A DNA stretch of 64,000 nt from contig NZ_CP095376.1 of NCBI RefSeq assembly GCF_023008405.1, positions 9,466,501-9,530,500 on the forward strand. Reading direction: 5' to 3'. This document shows positions 42,382-50,865 of this stretch, one piece after another (positions within the stretch are counted from its first letter, which is position 1; each line of letters begins with the position of its first letter). Source of the DNA: Amycolatopsis sp. FBCC-B4732 (GTDB lineage Bacteria; Actinomycetota; Actinomycetes; Mycobacteriales; Pseudonocardiaceae). Under the pieces are notes generated by a model, which did no database searches, was not told where the DNA came from, and saw only the letters and a list, made by a program, of their open reading frames with translations. A program made the position numbers and the translations under genes.

Positions 42382-43371
42382 ATGCGACGAATCCGAGTCC
42401 TGCTCGGCAGCACCCTCCTGGTGACCGCCTGCAGTACACCGGCACCGCCGCAGCTTCCACCGGCCGCCGAACCAGCCGTCTCCCCGCCGGTCGGCCGCGC
42501 TCCGGCGGGGCGCACGGTGCGTGTCGGCGACCTGCCCGAGGGCATCGTCGCCGACGGGGTGACTCACCGCGTCGTCGTAGGCGTGCGCAATCCGGATCGG
42601 CTGGTGCTCCTCGACGCCGGGACCGGCGCGGTCGTGGCGTCGACGACGTTGCCGGGACACCTGCGGCACCTGCAGCTGGCCGCGCCCGGCGGGCCGGTAC
42701 TCGTGCCGGACGAGACGTCCGATCGGCTGCTCACCGTCTCCCTTCCAGAAGGGACGGTCACCGGCAACACCCCGGCCGGCTCCTCGCCGCACGACGCGAC
42801 GCGGGCCGCCGACGGCCGGATCTTCGCGGCCAACGAAAACGGCCGCAGCGTCGTCGTCGTGGAGAACTGCCGTGTCATCCACACCTTCACCGACGTCACC
42901 CAGCCCGCGGTACTGGCACCCGTGGGCAACCTCGTCTCACTCGTCGACGTGCGGCAGAACGACCTGAGCGTCTACGACGCCACGACGCTGACCCGGGTCG
43001 CGCGGCTGCCCGCCGGAGCCGGACCCACCCACGTCGTCGCCGACCGCCACGGCCACCTCGCGGTCATCGACACCCGCGGTGACGCCGTCCTGACCTACGA
43101 CCCGGCTACACCGGCCCACACCCTGAGCTGGCTCGCGTTGCCGGGCACGCCCTACGGCGTCACCTACGACCCGACCCGCGACCGGCTGTGGGTGACGCTG
43201 ACCGCCCGCAACGAGGTCGTCGGGGTGGACCTGTCCGGCACTTCGCCACGGGAGATCGTCCGGCTGCCGACCGTGCGGCAGCCGAACACGGTCGCCGTGG
43301 AACCCGGAACCGGCACGTTGTTCGTCACCGGGACGACCGGAGGCGTCGTCGAAATCATCCCGGCTCCCTGA
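42382..43371 (+). CDS. YncE-like beta-propeller lipoprotein
   Basis: A 329-residue lipoprotein: lipobox VTAC at residues 14-17, then about seven blades with the YncE/YVTN look (NPDRLVLLDAGTGAVVAST, GHLAVIDTRGDAVLTYDP, PNTVAVEPGTGTLFVTGTTG). It is probably a scaffold or ligand-binding protein outside the membrane. It stands alone; the ATG at 42382 follows GGGGGC. Confidence 0.85.
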   Translation: MRRIRVLLGSTLLVTACSTPAPPQLPPAAEPAVSPPVGRAPAGRTVRVGDLPEGIVADGVTHRVVVGVRNPDRLVLLDAGTGAVVASTTLPGHLRHLQLAAPGGPVLVPDETSDRLLTVSLPEGTVTGNTPAGSSPHDATRAADGRIFAANENGRSVVVVENCRVIHTFTDVTQPAVLAPVGNLVSLVDVRQNDLSVYDATTLTRVARLPAGAGPTHVVADRHGHLAVIDTRGDAVLTYDPATPAHTLSWLALPGTPYGVTYDPTRDRLWVTLTARNEVVGVDLSGTSPREIVRLPTVRQPNTVAVEPGTGTLFVTGTTGGVVEIIPAP

Positions 43372-43886
43372 GCGCACTATCGCTCTTGACCGAGCAGCAC
43401 GGCCGACTTCTCCGCCTCCCTTGCCCGTTCGATAACGGCTGGGCGTTCAATGCGAGGCCAGCCCGCCAGAGCACCGGCGGCCAGGGCGCTAAGCGGCCGG
43501 ATCGAACTTCGCCTCGACGGTCGCGAGGTCGCCACGACGACCGCCTCCATCTGCGTCCCTTGCCGCACGGCGACCCTCGACTACATTTGCGTCTCCGCCG
43601 AGCATCGCGCTTTTGGGGAAGTTCGGCCCGCTAAGTCTGTTTCCGGGCAGGCCGACGGTAACCGTTCTCGACACATGCAGATGATCAGATGGACCGCTCA
43701 CGGCGGGCGACGGAGAGAGCTACTGTGGTGGATATCCGCAGGTCGGCGGGGGCGTCCCGACGTGCGGATGTTGTCCGAGCCGGGTCGGGGGCACCACGCA
43801 GACCATCATCACCCTGATCGGCCTCGGCTGACCGGCACGCTGGTCATCGAGGGCACGTACGACCTCCCGTCGATGCGCGGGAGGTC
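43372..43886 (+). other. Gene-poor stretch with a possible decayed gene
   Basis: About 500 bases with no solid gene. The segment 43490-43620 reads IELRLDGREVATTTASICV and CRTATLDYICVSAEHRAFG in one frame. This could be a broken small domain with a C-x2-C pair, possibly the start of an acetyltransferase. The frame then runs into the first direct repeat (43654-43798). Confidence 0.35.
43654..43798 (+). repeat. Imperfect direct repeat, left copy
   Basis: It shares GACGGYAACCGTTCTCGACA, then ATGATCARATGGRCCGCTCA and GCGTCCCGACGTGC, with 45751-45859, but carries 36 extra bases in its middle. The repeats bracket about 2 kb containing a DUF2637 remnant and a frameshifted HTH gene. Confidence 0.6.
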
Positions 43887-44587
43887 GTGATGGGCTCCTC
43901 GGACGGCGTGACCAGGTTCGTGACCACGATGATGGGCATCGTCATCGGGCTGACCTTCCTCTTCGGTTTCGGCAACGTCCTGGCCCTGGCGCTGCGGATC
44001 GGTGTTCCGGCGTACGTCGCTCCGCTCGTGGCCCCGGCGCTGGATCTGACCGTGCTCGGCCTGCTCGTAGGTACTAGGCATCTGGCGATGCACGGCGCTC
44101 CGGAAACGGTGCTGCGGCCAGCCCGGCGCCTCCTGCTGGCAGCCAGCACCGCGACGCTGGCTTGAACGTTGCCGACCCCATCTGTGCAGGTCAGTGGGGC
44201 AAGGCTGGCTTTGATGCAGTTGGGCCGCTGCTGCTGATTGGCTGGGCCGAGGTCGGTCCCGCATTGCTCCGAAGCCTGCAGATCGTCGACATCGCGCAAG
44301 ATCAGCGAGAGGATCACGACGGCTCAGCGTCCGACCCGGTGGCGGAGCCGGAGCGCGCAGTCCTGGTCGTCCAGGGGCCGACGATCGAGACGACAGCTGC
44401 AGATACCGAAGCGAAGTCGGAACGTGCGAGGAGTCTCAACCGCGAGCATTTGGATCGCTACCAACGTCCCATTTCAGCGGAAAATCTGCGACGCGAGCTC
44501 GGGGTCGGAGCTGCGACTTCGAGGAAGCTGTGCGCGGTCGTGCGATCCGAAATGCAGACGGCGATGGCTGCTGCTCCTCCAGGCTGA
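43887..44587 (+). pseudogene. DUF2637-domain mobile-element protein, frameshifted
   Basis: The first frame (from ATG 43890, GGAGG upstream) encodes three or four membrane helices (TTMMGIVIGLTFLFGFGNVLAL, VAPLVAPALDLTVLGLLV) and stops at 44165. The next frame continues the same protein as NVADPICAGQWGKAGFDAVG and LLLIGWAEVGPALLR. Its C-terminal winged-helix-like tail ends REHLDRYQRPISAENLRREL. A one-base loss at the stop accounts for the break. DUF2637 proteins belong to actinomycete integrative elements, so this marks an old element. Confidence 0.8.
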
Positions 44588-44609
44588 CCCGAGGTGCCGC
44601 GAAGCGAAT

Positions 44610-45228
44610 TCATCCGACCCGTCCCCGGTTCCCCGGCGGCATGATGCCGCGGGTCCGAGCGGTGTAGACCCACTTGTGGACGGTCCGCGGTGAAACGGCC
44701 GCCAGCTCGGCGATCGTCGGCGCGGGCGGCAAGCCCCGTCTCAGGCAAAGCGCGTAAGCGCTGCGGACCCGGACCAGAAAGTCGTCGGTGATCCGGCTGC
44801 CCTGTGGCGGGTCGAGCACCGGGAAGTCGTCGGCCTCGGCAGCGGGAGGCTCAAATGCTTGAGGCATGGAAGCCTGGCGCACGCCTGACTCTGCGAATTG
44901 CGCGAACCAGCTTTCCGCGACCCAATTGCTCAAAGATTTTTCGGGGCCGTCGTGCGCTCTGCCCCGGACCGGACCACCGCACCTGCTGCAGTGCCGGCCG
45001 CTGTACGTGCCTGATCCCCAGGTCGTTGCGTAATGCGCCGCCAGTCGGTGAAGGTCTGGCCCGGCAACCGCCCGCGCGACTCGGTCCACCGTGAAGTCCG
45101 GAACGCAGGTCGGCAGCGCCCACTCGATCGGGCTACCCGGTGCGCCCGTACTTACCCCGCACAGCCGGGTGCTCCGGCAGCCAGCTCGCCGTCCCGAGCC
45201 GCCGTTGTGCGTTGTGCCGGCGACCCAT
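44610..45228 (-). pseudogene. Helix-turn-helix protein with a frameshift near its start
   Basis: The body (about 45140 to 44610) reads PTCVPDFTVDRVARAVAGPD, SGRHCSRCGGPVRG with a C-x2-C knuckle, SRITDDFLVRVRSAYALCLR, and a clear HTH at the end (TIAELAAVSPRTVHKWVYTA). A plausible start lies in another frame: ATG at 45228 gives MGRRHNAQRRLGTASWLPEH, which runs to a TAG at about 45140. The two parts join by one base. Either the gene is mutated or the body begins at an unusual start. The longer open frame to 45512 is not credible. Confidence 0.55.
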
Positions 45229-45345
45229 CGATGGGGTGAAGGTCGCGTCGGCGAGGGTGAAGTAGGAGACGTCCGAGTGGCATCATGGACGCGCTCAGCG
45301 TCGAGTGCACTGTTCCGAATGGACATCCCGAGAGGCTTCCGCCGA

Positions 45346-45630
45346 GTGATCAAGATTTGCCAAGGCCGTGACGGAAACGGCGCGAAGCGCCTCGTCTTCA
45401 ACTTGCCCACCGACGAGCCTCCCGGTCGCGTCAGCGTCGTGGGATCGTTCAACGGCTGGACTCCCGGCCGGCACCACTTGCAACCCCACACCACCGGCCG
45501 CCGCACCGCCACCGTCGAAGTCGCCCCCGACGCCGCCGTCCAGTTCCGCTACCTCGGGGAGAACGGCTATTGGTTCGACGACCCCGACAATCCGGACGCC
45601 CTCGATCGGGTCGACAACACATCGGCGTAG
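45346..45630 (+). CDS. CBM48/isoamylase-early-set domain protein
   Basis: A 94-residue protein made of a single glycogen-binding (E-set) domain: RLVFNLPTDEPPGRVSVVGS, FNGWTPGRHHL, then VQFRYLGENGYWFDDPDNP. Stand-alone copies are common in actinomycetes and are thought to bind storage or cell-wall glucan. The family usually begins just before IKIC, which favours GTG at 45346; ATG at 45319 is the alternative. Confidence 0.75.
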   Translation: MIKICQGRDGNGAKRLVFNLPTDEPPGRVSVVGSFNGWTPGRHHLQPHTTGRRTATVEVAPDAAVQFRYLGENGYWFDDPDNPDALDRVDNTSA

Positions 45631-45750
45631 GAAGGGCAAGCTACAGCCACAACAGCGCAAATTCTCGGACTGGGAGCCTGTCCGACGTCGCTCGCGGTTG
45701 GCGAGAGTCCGCCGCGTCGGCGCGCTGTTCACTGCCGCCGCGGCCAGCGC

Positions 45751-45859
45751 GACGGCAACCGTTCTCGACACATGAAGATGATCAAATGGGCCGCTCACGG
45801 CGCAGGTCGGCAAGTGCGTCCCGACGTGCAGATGGTGGCCGAGCCGGGTCAGGGCCACC
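45751..45859 (+). repeat. Imperfect direct repeat, right copy
   Basis: The partner of 43654-43798, aligned over two blocks. It is shorter by 36 bases. Nothing else is recognisable in the 45631-46041 gap; the stretch has no gene with a ribosome site. Confidence 0.6.
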
Positions 45860-46041
45860 ATTCACGCTGGTCAGGGCTCTGGTTTGGGGCGTTGGTCGAC
45901 CAATCGCCGCGCTTGCACTACCCCGCGGTCGACCGGTGTTCCGCCCTCCCGATCCCCAAGATGGTCAGTCGAGTGTGAAACATTCAGCCCGCCTCAGCGA
46001 TATTGAACAGCACTGAGATCGCTGAGGTCGGAGGCACATCG

Positions 46042-47310
46042 ATGGGGCGGCGCCGAGGGTTCTTCGCCGAAATGCAGTACCAGGCTGCCAAGGCGCAGAA
46101 GGAGCGAGCGCGTCAAGCCGCTACTGCCGAGCGCGAGCGTGTGCGCCTGGAGAGGGAGATGCACCGCACTGCCGCGGCTGCGGCAGCTGCGCGAGAGCGG
46201 ATGACGCGCGCTGACGCGCAGGCGGCCGTCCAGGCGGAACGGGAGGCCAAGCGGCTCCACGTCGAGGCCCAGCAGATGCGAGTCGAGTCGCTCAACGCGG
46301 ATTTGCGGGAAGAGCTGGCGGCCATCGACGGTGTCCTCGAGTCGACCTTGGCCGTCGACGACTACGTCGACCTGGAAAAACTTCGCCGTGTCGCTCAGCA
46401 CCCGCCGTTCCAGTCGGCGTACCTGGTGCCAGTGCCCCCGCCGGTGCCGGTCGTGGCTCCTCCCGAGCCGGTCTTCCGGCCTCCGGTGCCGCCTACCGGC
46501 ATTTCGGCGGTCTTCGCCAAGAAGAAACACGCGGCGACCACGGCGGTTGCCCAGGGGCAATTCGAGCAGGCGCACGCGATGTGGCGGGCGTTCGTAGCGC
46601 AGATTCCCCAGCAGCAACGGGCCGCAGCCGAACAACACCAGGCTGCGGAGGGCGAGCGGTTGCGGAGGCTGGCCGGTGACCGAAAGCGGTACGACGCCGA
46701 GTGCGCTGAACGCCAGCGGGTGGTCGACGAGGAGAACCGGCGCCTCGACGACCTGATCGGCAGGCTTGCGGCGGGTGAAGCCGAGGCAGTGGAGGAGTAC
46801 GTCGGCATCGTCTTCGGCAACTCGATCTACCCGGACGTCATCGCCGCCCACAGCGACATCGACTTCTCGTTCAGCCCGGAATTCCGCGAACTGTCGATCA
46901 CACTCGTGTTCCCGCCGCCCGAAAAGATCCCGACCACCAAGTCCTTCCGATACGTGCGCGCGAGCGACGAGATCGCGGAGACCAAGCTGGCACAGCGGGA
47001 TTCCACGATCAGGTACACCGACTTGATCAACAACATGACGTTGCGCACCGTCCACGAGGTCTGGGAATCGGACCGCAGCGGCAAGATCGACAGCATTTCG
47101 CTGGTCGGCGGCGTCAACCACGTCGATCCGGCTGTCGGCAAGGACGTGTTCGTCCGGCTGATCGCCTTGGCGGTCGACCGCGCGGACTTCCTGGAGATCG
47201 ACCTGGCGCGGATCACGCCATCCGAGACTTTGAAACACCTTCGTGCCGTGGTGTCCAAGGCGCCCCACCGCTTGACGCCGATCGACGACAAGAAGGGCGT
47301 TCGTGGATGA
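46042..47310 (+). CDS. Coiled-coil protein paired with a DUF4041/GIY-YIG nuclease
   Basis: A 422-residue protein from ATG 46042 with GGAGG 7 bases upstream (a TTG at 46003 is less likely). Residues 1-110 are a long charged helix rich in Ala/Glu/Arg (coiled coil). A Pro-rich linker (PVPPPVPVVAPPEPVFRPPV), a second helical region, and a compact C-terminal domain of about 190 residues follow (AVEEYVGIVFGNSIYPDVI, then IDSISLVGGVNHVDPAVGKD). I do not recognise the domain. Its stop overlaps the start of the nuclease gene by eight bases, so the two are coupled. Confidence 0.7.
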   Translation: MGRRRGFFAEMQYQAAKAQKERARQAATAERERVRLEREMHRTAAAAAAARERMTRADAQAAVQAEREAKRLHVEAQQMRVESLNADLREELAAIDGVLESTLAVDDYVDLEKLRRVAQHPPFQSAYLVPVPPPVPVVAPPEPVFRPPVPPTGISAVFAKKKHAATTAVAQGQFEQAHAMWRAFVAQIPQQQRAAAEQHQAAEGERLRRLAGDRKRYDAECAERQRVVDEENRRLDDLIGRLAAGEAEAVEEYVGIVFGNSIYPDVIAAHSDIDFSFSPEFRELSITLVFPPPEKIPTTKSFRYVRASDEIAETKLAQRDSTIRYTDLINNMTLRTVHEVWESDRSGKIDSISLVGGVNHVDPAVGKDVFVRLIALAVDRADFLEIDLARITPSETLKHLRAVVSKAPHRLTPIDDKKGVRG

Positions 47311-48754
47311 CGTCCTTCGACACGGGGAAGGTCCGGTGAACGGGCTCCGATTCGCTCCGCCGCCGGGGTGGCCGCCGCCGGAGCCGGGCTGGGTGCCGCC
47401 GCCGGGCTGGCAGCCGCACCCGTCTTGGCCGCCCGCACCGCCGGGCTGGCAGTACTGGGTTGCCGAAGTGCAGCAGGAAGAACCAACGGCTTCGGGTTCT
47501 GCTTGGGAAGAACTGGCACCCGCGACGGGAACGCTTGCGCCCGATGTCCCCGACGCAACGCCCGGCGGCGATGAGTCAGACGAACTCCGGTTCGTGGCCG
47601 AGCGGGAATTGCAGGCCCTTCGCGAGCAAATCGACCAGGCGAGGAGTGAGCTGGTCGAGCTCGACGATGCGGCTTTGTTGCAGCAGGTCGGCATCTACGA
47701 GTACCACCACCCACTCGAGAACGCCGTGCAGTACAAGGAGGCGCTGACCGCGATCCGTCAGCAGGTGAAGGACTTCGTCAAGAACGGCAGCGCCATCCTC
47801 GCCGCTGAACGGTTCGCCTACAACAACTCGCTGGCGCAAGGGCGGAAGATGACCGCCGACTTCTCGAAGTTGATGCTCCGGGCGTACAACGCCGAGGCCG
47901 ACAACTGCGTGCGGTCGGTGCGCGCCGGTACGGTGGCTTCGGCGAAACAGCGACTCGAGAGGTCGGTCGAATCGATCGCGAAGCTCGGCAAAATGATGGA
48001 GATGCGAGTCTCGCCGGAGTACCACGAGCTTCGCCTGCGTGAGATAGAGCTGACGGGGGACTACCAGTTCAAGCTGCAGGAGGAACGCGAAGCGGCTCGG
48101 GCCGAACGCGAACTTCTGCGTGAGGAGAAGCGCGCTGAAGCCGAGTTGCAGGCTGAACGTGAGCGCTTGGAGAAAGAACGCGACCACTACAGCAACGCAC
48201 TCGCGAGACTCGCGGAGCAAGGCAAGCACGACGAGGCCGGCGAGCTGCGTGAACGGCTGTCCGCCATCGAGTCGGCTATCACGCAGAACGACTACCGCAT
48301 CGCCAACATCCGGGCCGGCTATGTGTACGTCATCAGCAACATCGGTGCTTTCGGCGAGAACGTGGTGAAGATCGGGATGACCCGACGTCGCGAGCCGAAC
48401 GACCGCATCCACGAACTGGGTGACGCGTCGGTTCCCTTTCCCTTCGACACCCACCTGTTGTACTTCTCGAAGGATGCCGTCGCGCTCGAGAACGAACTGC
48501 ACACCATGTTCGCCGACCGGCGGCTGAACCGGGTCAACCTGCGCCGCGAGTTCTTCTTCATCACACCGCAGGAAGTTCGTGCCGCGCTGGCGGAGAAGCT
48601 GGGGAACGTCCTCGAGTTCAACGACAACCCGGAGGCCTCGCAGTACTTCCAAAGCCGCTCAGGGTGGCCTGAAGCCAGCCAGCGCCGGCGCGACACCGAA
48701 GGGATCAGCCGGCGTTCACCGTCACCGGGAACTTCGCCGGCCCCCGCAGGTTGA
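47303..48754 (+). CDS. DUF4041 coiled-coil protein with GIY-YIG (T5orf172/MUG113) nuclease
   Basis: A 483-residue protein in three parts. Residues 10-60 are Pro/Trp-rich with PPGW repeats (PPPGWPPPEPGW, PPPGWQPHPSW). Residues 95-330 match DUF4041 with its coiled coil (YEYHHPLENAVQYKEALTAI, GRKMTADFSKLMLRAYNAE). The end is a GIY-YIG nuclease: GYVYVISNIG, VVKIGMTRR, RIHELGDASVPFPFD, catalytic Glu in ALENELH, NLRREFFFI. The same DUF4041-nuclease pairing occurs in a membrane-bound nuclease that cuts phage DNA during entry. This one has no membrane helix. Starts at 47303 or 47336 are possible. Confidence 0.88.
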   Translation: MDDVLRHGEGPVNGLRFAPPPGWPPPEPGWVPPPGWQPHPSWPPAPPGWQYWVAEVQQEEPTASGSAWEELAPATGTLAPDVPDATPGGDESDELRFVAERELQALREQIDQARSELVELDDAALLQQVGIYEYHHPLENAVQYKEALTAIRQQVKDFVKNGSAILAAERFAYNNSLAQGRKMTADFSKLMLRAYNAEADNCVRSVRAGTVASAKQRLERSVESIAKLGKMMEMRVSPEYHELRLREIELTGDYQFKLQEEREAARAERELLREEKRAEAELQAERERLEKERDHYSNALARLAEQGKHDEAGELRERLSAIESAITQNDYRIANIRAGYVYVISNIGAFGENVVKIGMTRRREPNDRIHELGDASVPFPFDTHLLYFSKDAVALENELHTMFADRRLNRVNLRREFFFITPQEVRAALAEKLGNVLEFNDNPEASQYFQSRSGWPEASQRRRDTEGISRRSPSPGTSPAPAG

Positions 48755-49928
48755 TCCGTCCGTTCCACTCCAGCTGCCCCGCGAACCCCAGGTCCGGGAA
48801 CCGCTGCACCAGGCGGCTGATCGCCACCTGACCTTCCAGCCGGGCCAAAGCCGCACCCAGGCAGTGGTGGGGCCCGGCGCCGAACGAAACCTGGTGGCGG
48901 GCCTCCGGGCGGTCCAACCGCAACTCGTCCGCGTCCGGCCCGAAGAACCGCTCGTCCCGGTTAGCCGAGGCCAAGCAAGCCAGCACGAAAGTCCCCGCCG
49001 GGATTTCCTTTCCCGCCACCGAATACGGCGAAGTCGTGATCCGCCGCGTCTGCTGCACCGGCGAGTCGTACCGCAGGAACTCCTCCACCGCGTTCGACGC
49101 CAACTCCGGCCGAGAGCGCAGCAAAGCCAGCTGATCCGGGTTCCGCAGCAACGCGTTCACCCCGTTGGCGATCAGGTTGACCGTCGTCTCGTGGCCGGCC
49201 ACGTACAGCAGCACCACCTGGGCCACCAGCTCGTCGCCGTCCAGGACCTGGCCGTCGTGTTCCGCTGCGATCAACGCCGTCAGCAGGTCGTCCGCCGGGT
49301 GGTTGCGCTTCCACTCGATCACCGAACGGGTGATCGCCGACAGCTCGGCGTCCGCCGACGCGATCGCCCGGGCTGTTTCCTCGTCCGCCACGATCTCCAG
49401 CGAGCGCACCAGGGTTCCGCTCAGCTCGCGGATGCGCGCGTGGTCCGTCGGCGGCATGCCGAGCATCGTCGAGATCACCGCGAACGGCAGCGGGAACGCC
49501 AGCTCCTCGACCAGGTCCGACGTGCCCTTCTCGGCCATCCGGTCCAACGAGGCGTCGACGAGCGAGACGATCTGCGGTTCCAACGCCGCCACGGCCCGGC
49601 GGGTGAACACCTTCGTCACCAGGGACCGGAGGCGGGTGTGGTCGGGCGGGTCGCGGTCGAGCATCGACAGGTTCAGCGCGCCGGGGTTCGCGTCCGGGGT
49701 CAGTGCGGCCTGCTGGTCGAGGAACGGGCCCGCGGCCAGGTTCTCGATCTCCACCGACAGTCCGGCGCGCAGCAGCGCCGAGACGTCTTCGTAGCGCGAG
49801 ACGAACCAGAAGCCCAGCGGGTGGCTCTGCACCGGGTCCTCGTCGCGCAGCAGCCGGTACTGCGCGTACGGGTCTTCGAAGAACCCCGGTGCGAACGGGT
49901 TGAACAGCAGCTCGTCGGTGTTCGTCAT
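48705..49928 (-). CDS. Cytochrome P450
   Basis: A 407-residue soluble bacterial P450. The oxygen-binding helix I motif is AGHETT, the EXXR motif lies in VEEFLRYDSP, and the haem loop is FGAGPHHCLGAAL with the ligand cysteine. The start MTNTDELL at 49928 is preferred over the frame extension to 50126, which crosses the regulator gene. It is divergent from a TetR gene with a palindrome between them. Its 3' end overlaps the convergent nuclease gene by 50 bp. The substrate is unknown. Confidence 0.93.
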   Translation of the reverse strand: MTNTDELLFNPFAPGFFEDPYAQYRLLRDEDPVQSHPLGFWFVSRYEDVSALLRAGLSVEIENLAAGPFLDQQAALTPDANPGALNLSMLDRDPPDHTRLRSLVTKVFTRRAVAALEPQIVSLVDASLDRMAEKGTSDLVEELAFPLPFAVISTMLGMPPTDHARIRELSGTLVRSLEIVADEETARAIASADAELSAITRSVIEWKRNHPADDLLTALIAAEHDGQVLDGDELVAQVVLLYVAGHETTVNLIANGVNALLRNPDQLALLRSRPELASNAVEEFLRYDSPVQQTRRITTSPYSVAGKEIPAGTFVLACLASANRDERFFGPDADELRLDRPEARHQVSFGAGPHHCLGAALARLEGQVAISRLVQRFPDLGFAGQLEWNGRINLRGPAKFPVTVNAG

Positions 49929-49964
49929 CAGCAAACCCCCAGAGAGACCTACGCCGTGTCGGTG

Positions 49965-49981
49965 ACATACGCAGTGTATGT
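49965..49981. promoter_or_regulatory. Palindromic operator between P450 and TetR genes
   Basis: ACATAC and GTATGT arms around GCAGT, 15 bases before the TetR start and 37 bases before the P450 start. It is the likely binding site of the TetR protein, controlling both genes. Confidence 0.65.
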
Positions 49982-49995
49982 CGTATGCTCTGCGC

Positions 49996-50604
49996 ATGTC
50001 GACCGTCAAGAGCCGGCGGGAGCAGTACTCCGAGGCCACCCGGGCCGCCCTGCTGGTGGCGGCCACCCGCCGGTTCGGCGAGCACGGCTTCAGCGGCACC
50101 GCGCTGGAGGACATCGCCGCCGACATCCAGGCGACGCGCGGCGCGATCTACCACCACTTCGCGAACAAGACGGCGCTCTTCGAGGCCGTGTTCGAGCGGC
50201 TGGAAACCGAGGCGATGGAACTGTCCGCGAGCGCAGCCGCCCGCGCTGCGGACCCGTGGGCGGCGGCCTTCGCGGCGCTCGACGCGTTCCTCGACCGCTG
50301 CTGCGACCCGGTGTACGGCCGGCTCGTCTGGCAGGAAGCGCCGATCGCCCTCGGCTGGGTGCGCTGGCAGGCGGCCGAAGCGCAGTTCGCCTACGGCCTC
50401 GTCGAGCAGCTGATCAAGGCGCTGGTGGACGGCGGCGACTTCGACGAGCAGCCGCTGGAGACGACGACCCGGCTGGTGTTCGGCATGCTCGGCACAGCCG
50501 GGATGGCGCTGGCCGAGGCGTCCGATGTGGACAAACCACAGCTGAAGGCGGAGTACACGTCCGTCATCGGGAGGATGGCTTCCGGGTTGCGCAGACCGGC
50601 TTGA
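49996..50604 (+). CDS. TetR-family transcriptional regulator
   Basis: A 202-residue TetR protein with the N-terminal HTH AATRRFGEHGFSGTALEDIA and TRGAIYHHFANKTALFEAVF, then a C-terminal ligand/dimer domain with an aromatic-rich region (PIALGWVRWQAAEAQFAYG). I start at MSTVKSRR (49996); ATG at 49978 is possible. It is divergent from the P450 gene with an operator-like palindrome between, so it probably represses the P450. Confidence 0.9.
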   Translation: MSTVKSRREQYSEATRAALLVAATRRFGEHGFSGTALEDIAADIQATRGAIYHHFANKTALFEAVFERLETEAMELSASAAARAADPWAAAFAALDAFLDRCCDPVYGRLVWQEAPIALGWVRWQAAEAQFAYGLVEQLIKALVDGGDFDEQPLETTTRLVFGMLGTAGMALAEASDVDKPQLKAEYTSVIGRMASGLRRPA

Positions 50605-50607
50605 CAG

Positions 50608-50634
50608 CGCCCCGGCGATGATTCGCCGGGGGCG
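50608..50634 (+). terminator. Hairpin after the TetR gene
   Basis: Arms CGCCCCGGCGA and TCGCCGGGGGCG around a short loop, a few bases after the TetR stop. Confidence 0.6.
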
Positions 50635-50771
50635 ACGCCGCCTCGTCCGGAAAGAACAGTGCCGTGCGCCTTTTTCAAGAGGATTTCTGCGGCTGTTCGG
50701 ACACATTCGTGTTTAAGGGGGCACCCTGCGTAGCACTTGTGGTGTCTGTGTAAGCTCCGGATTCGCTTGAC

Positions 50772-50789
50772 CGGGTGATCACTCACCCG
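50772..50789. promoter_or_regulatory. Palindrome upstream of the thioester surface protein
   Basis: CGGGTGA-TCAC-TCACCCG, perfect 7-base arms, 77 bases before the gene start. It could be an operator. Half of it resembles the GGGTGA seen at 36254. Confidence 0.45.
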
Positions 50790-50865
50790 AATCGGTGGCC
50801 GCCGCGATCGACGCTGCTCATCTGCGCGGTCCCCACGTCGTGGTTCGGGCTCGGATAGGAGATTT

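Noticed and set aside
45295..45861. Minus-strand frame of 188 codons
   Set aside because: It is antisense to the CBM48 domain gene and runs into the direct repeat.
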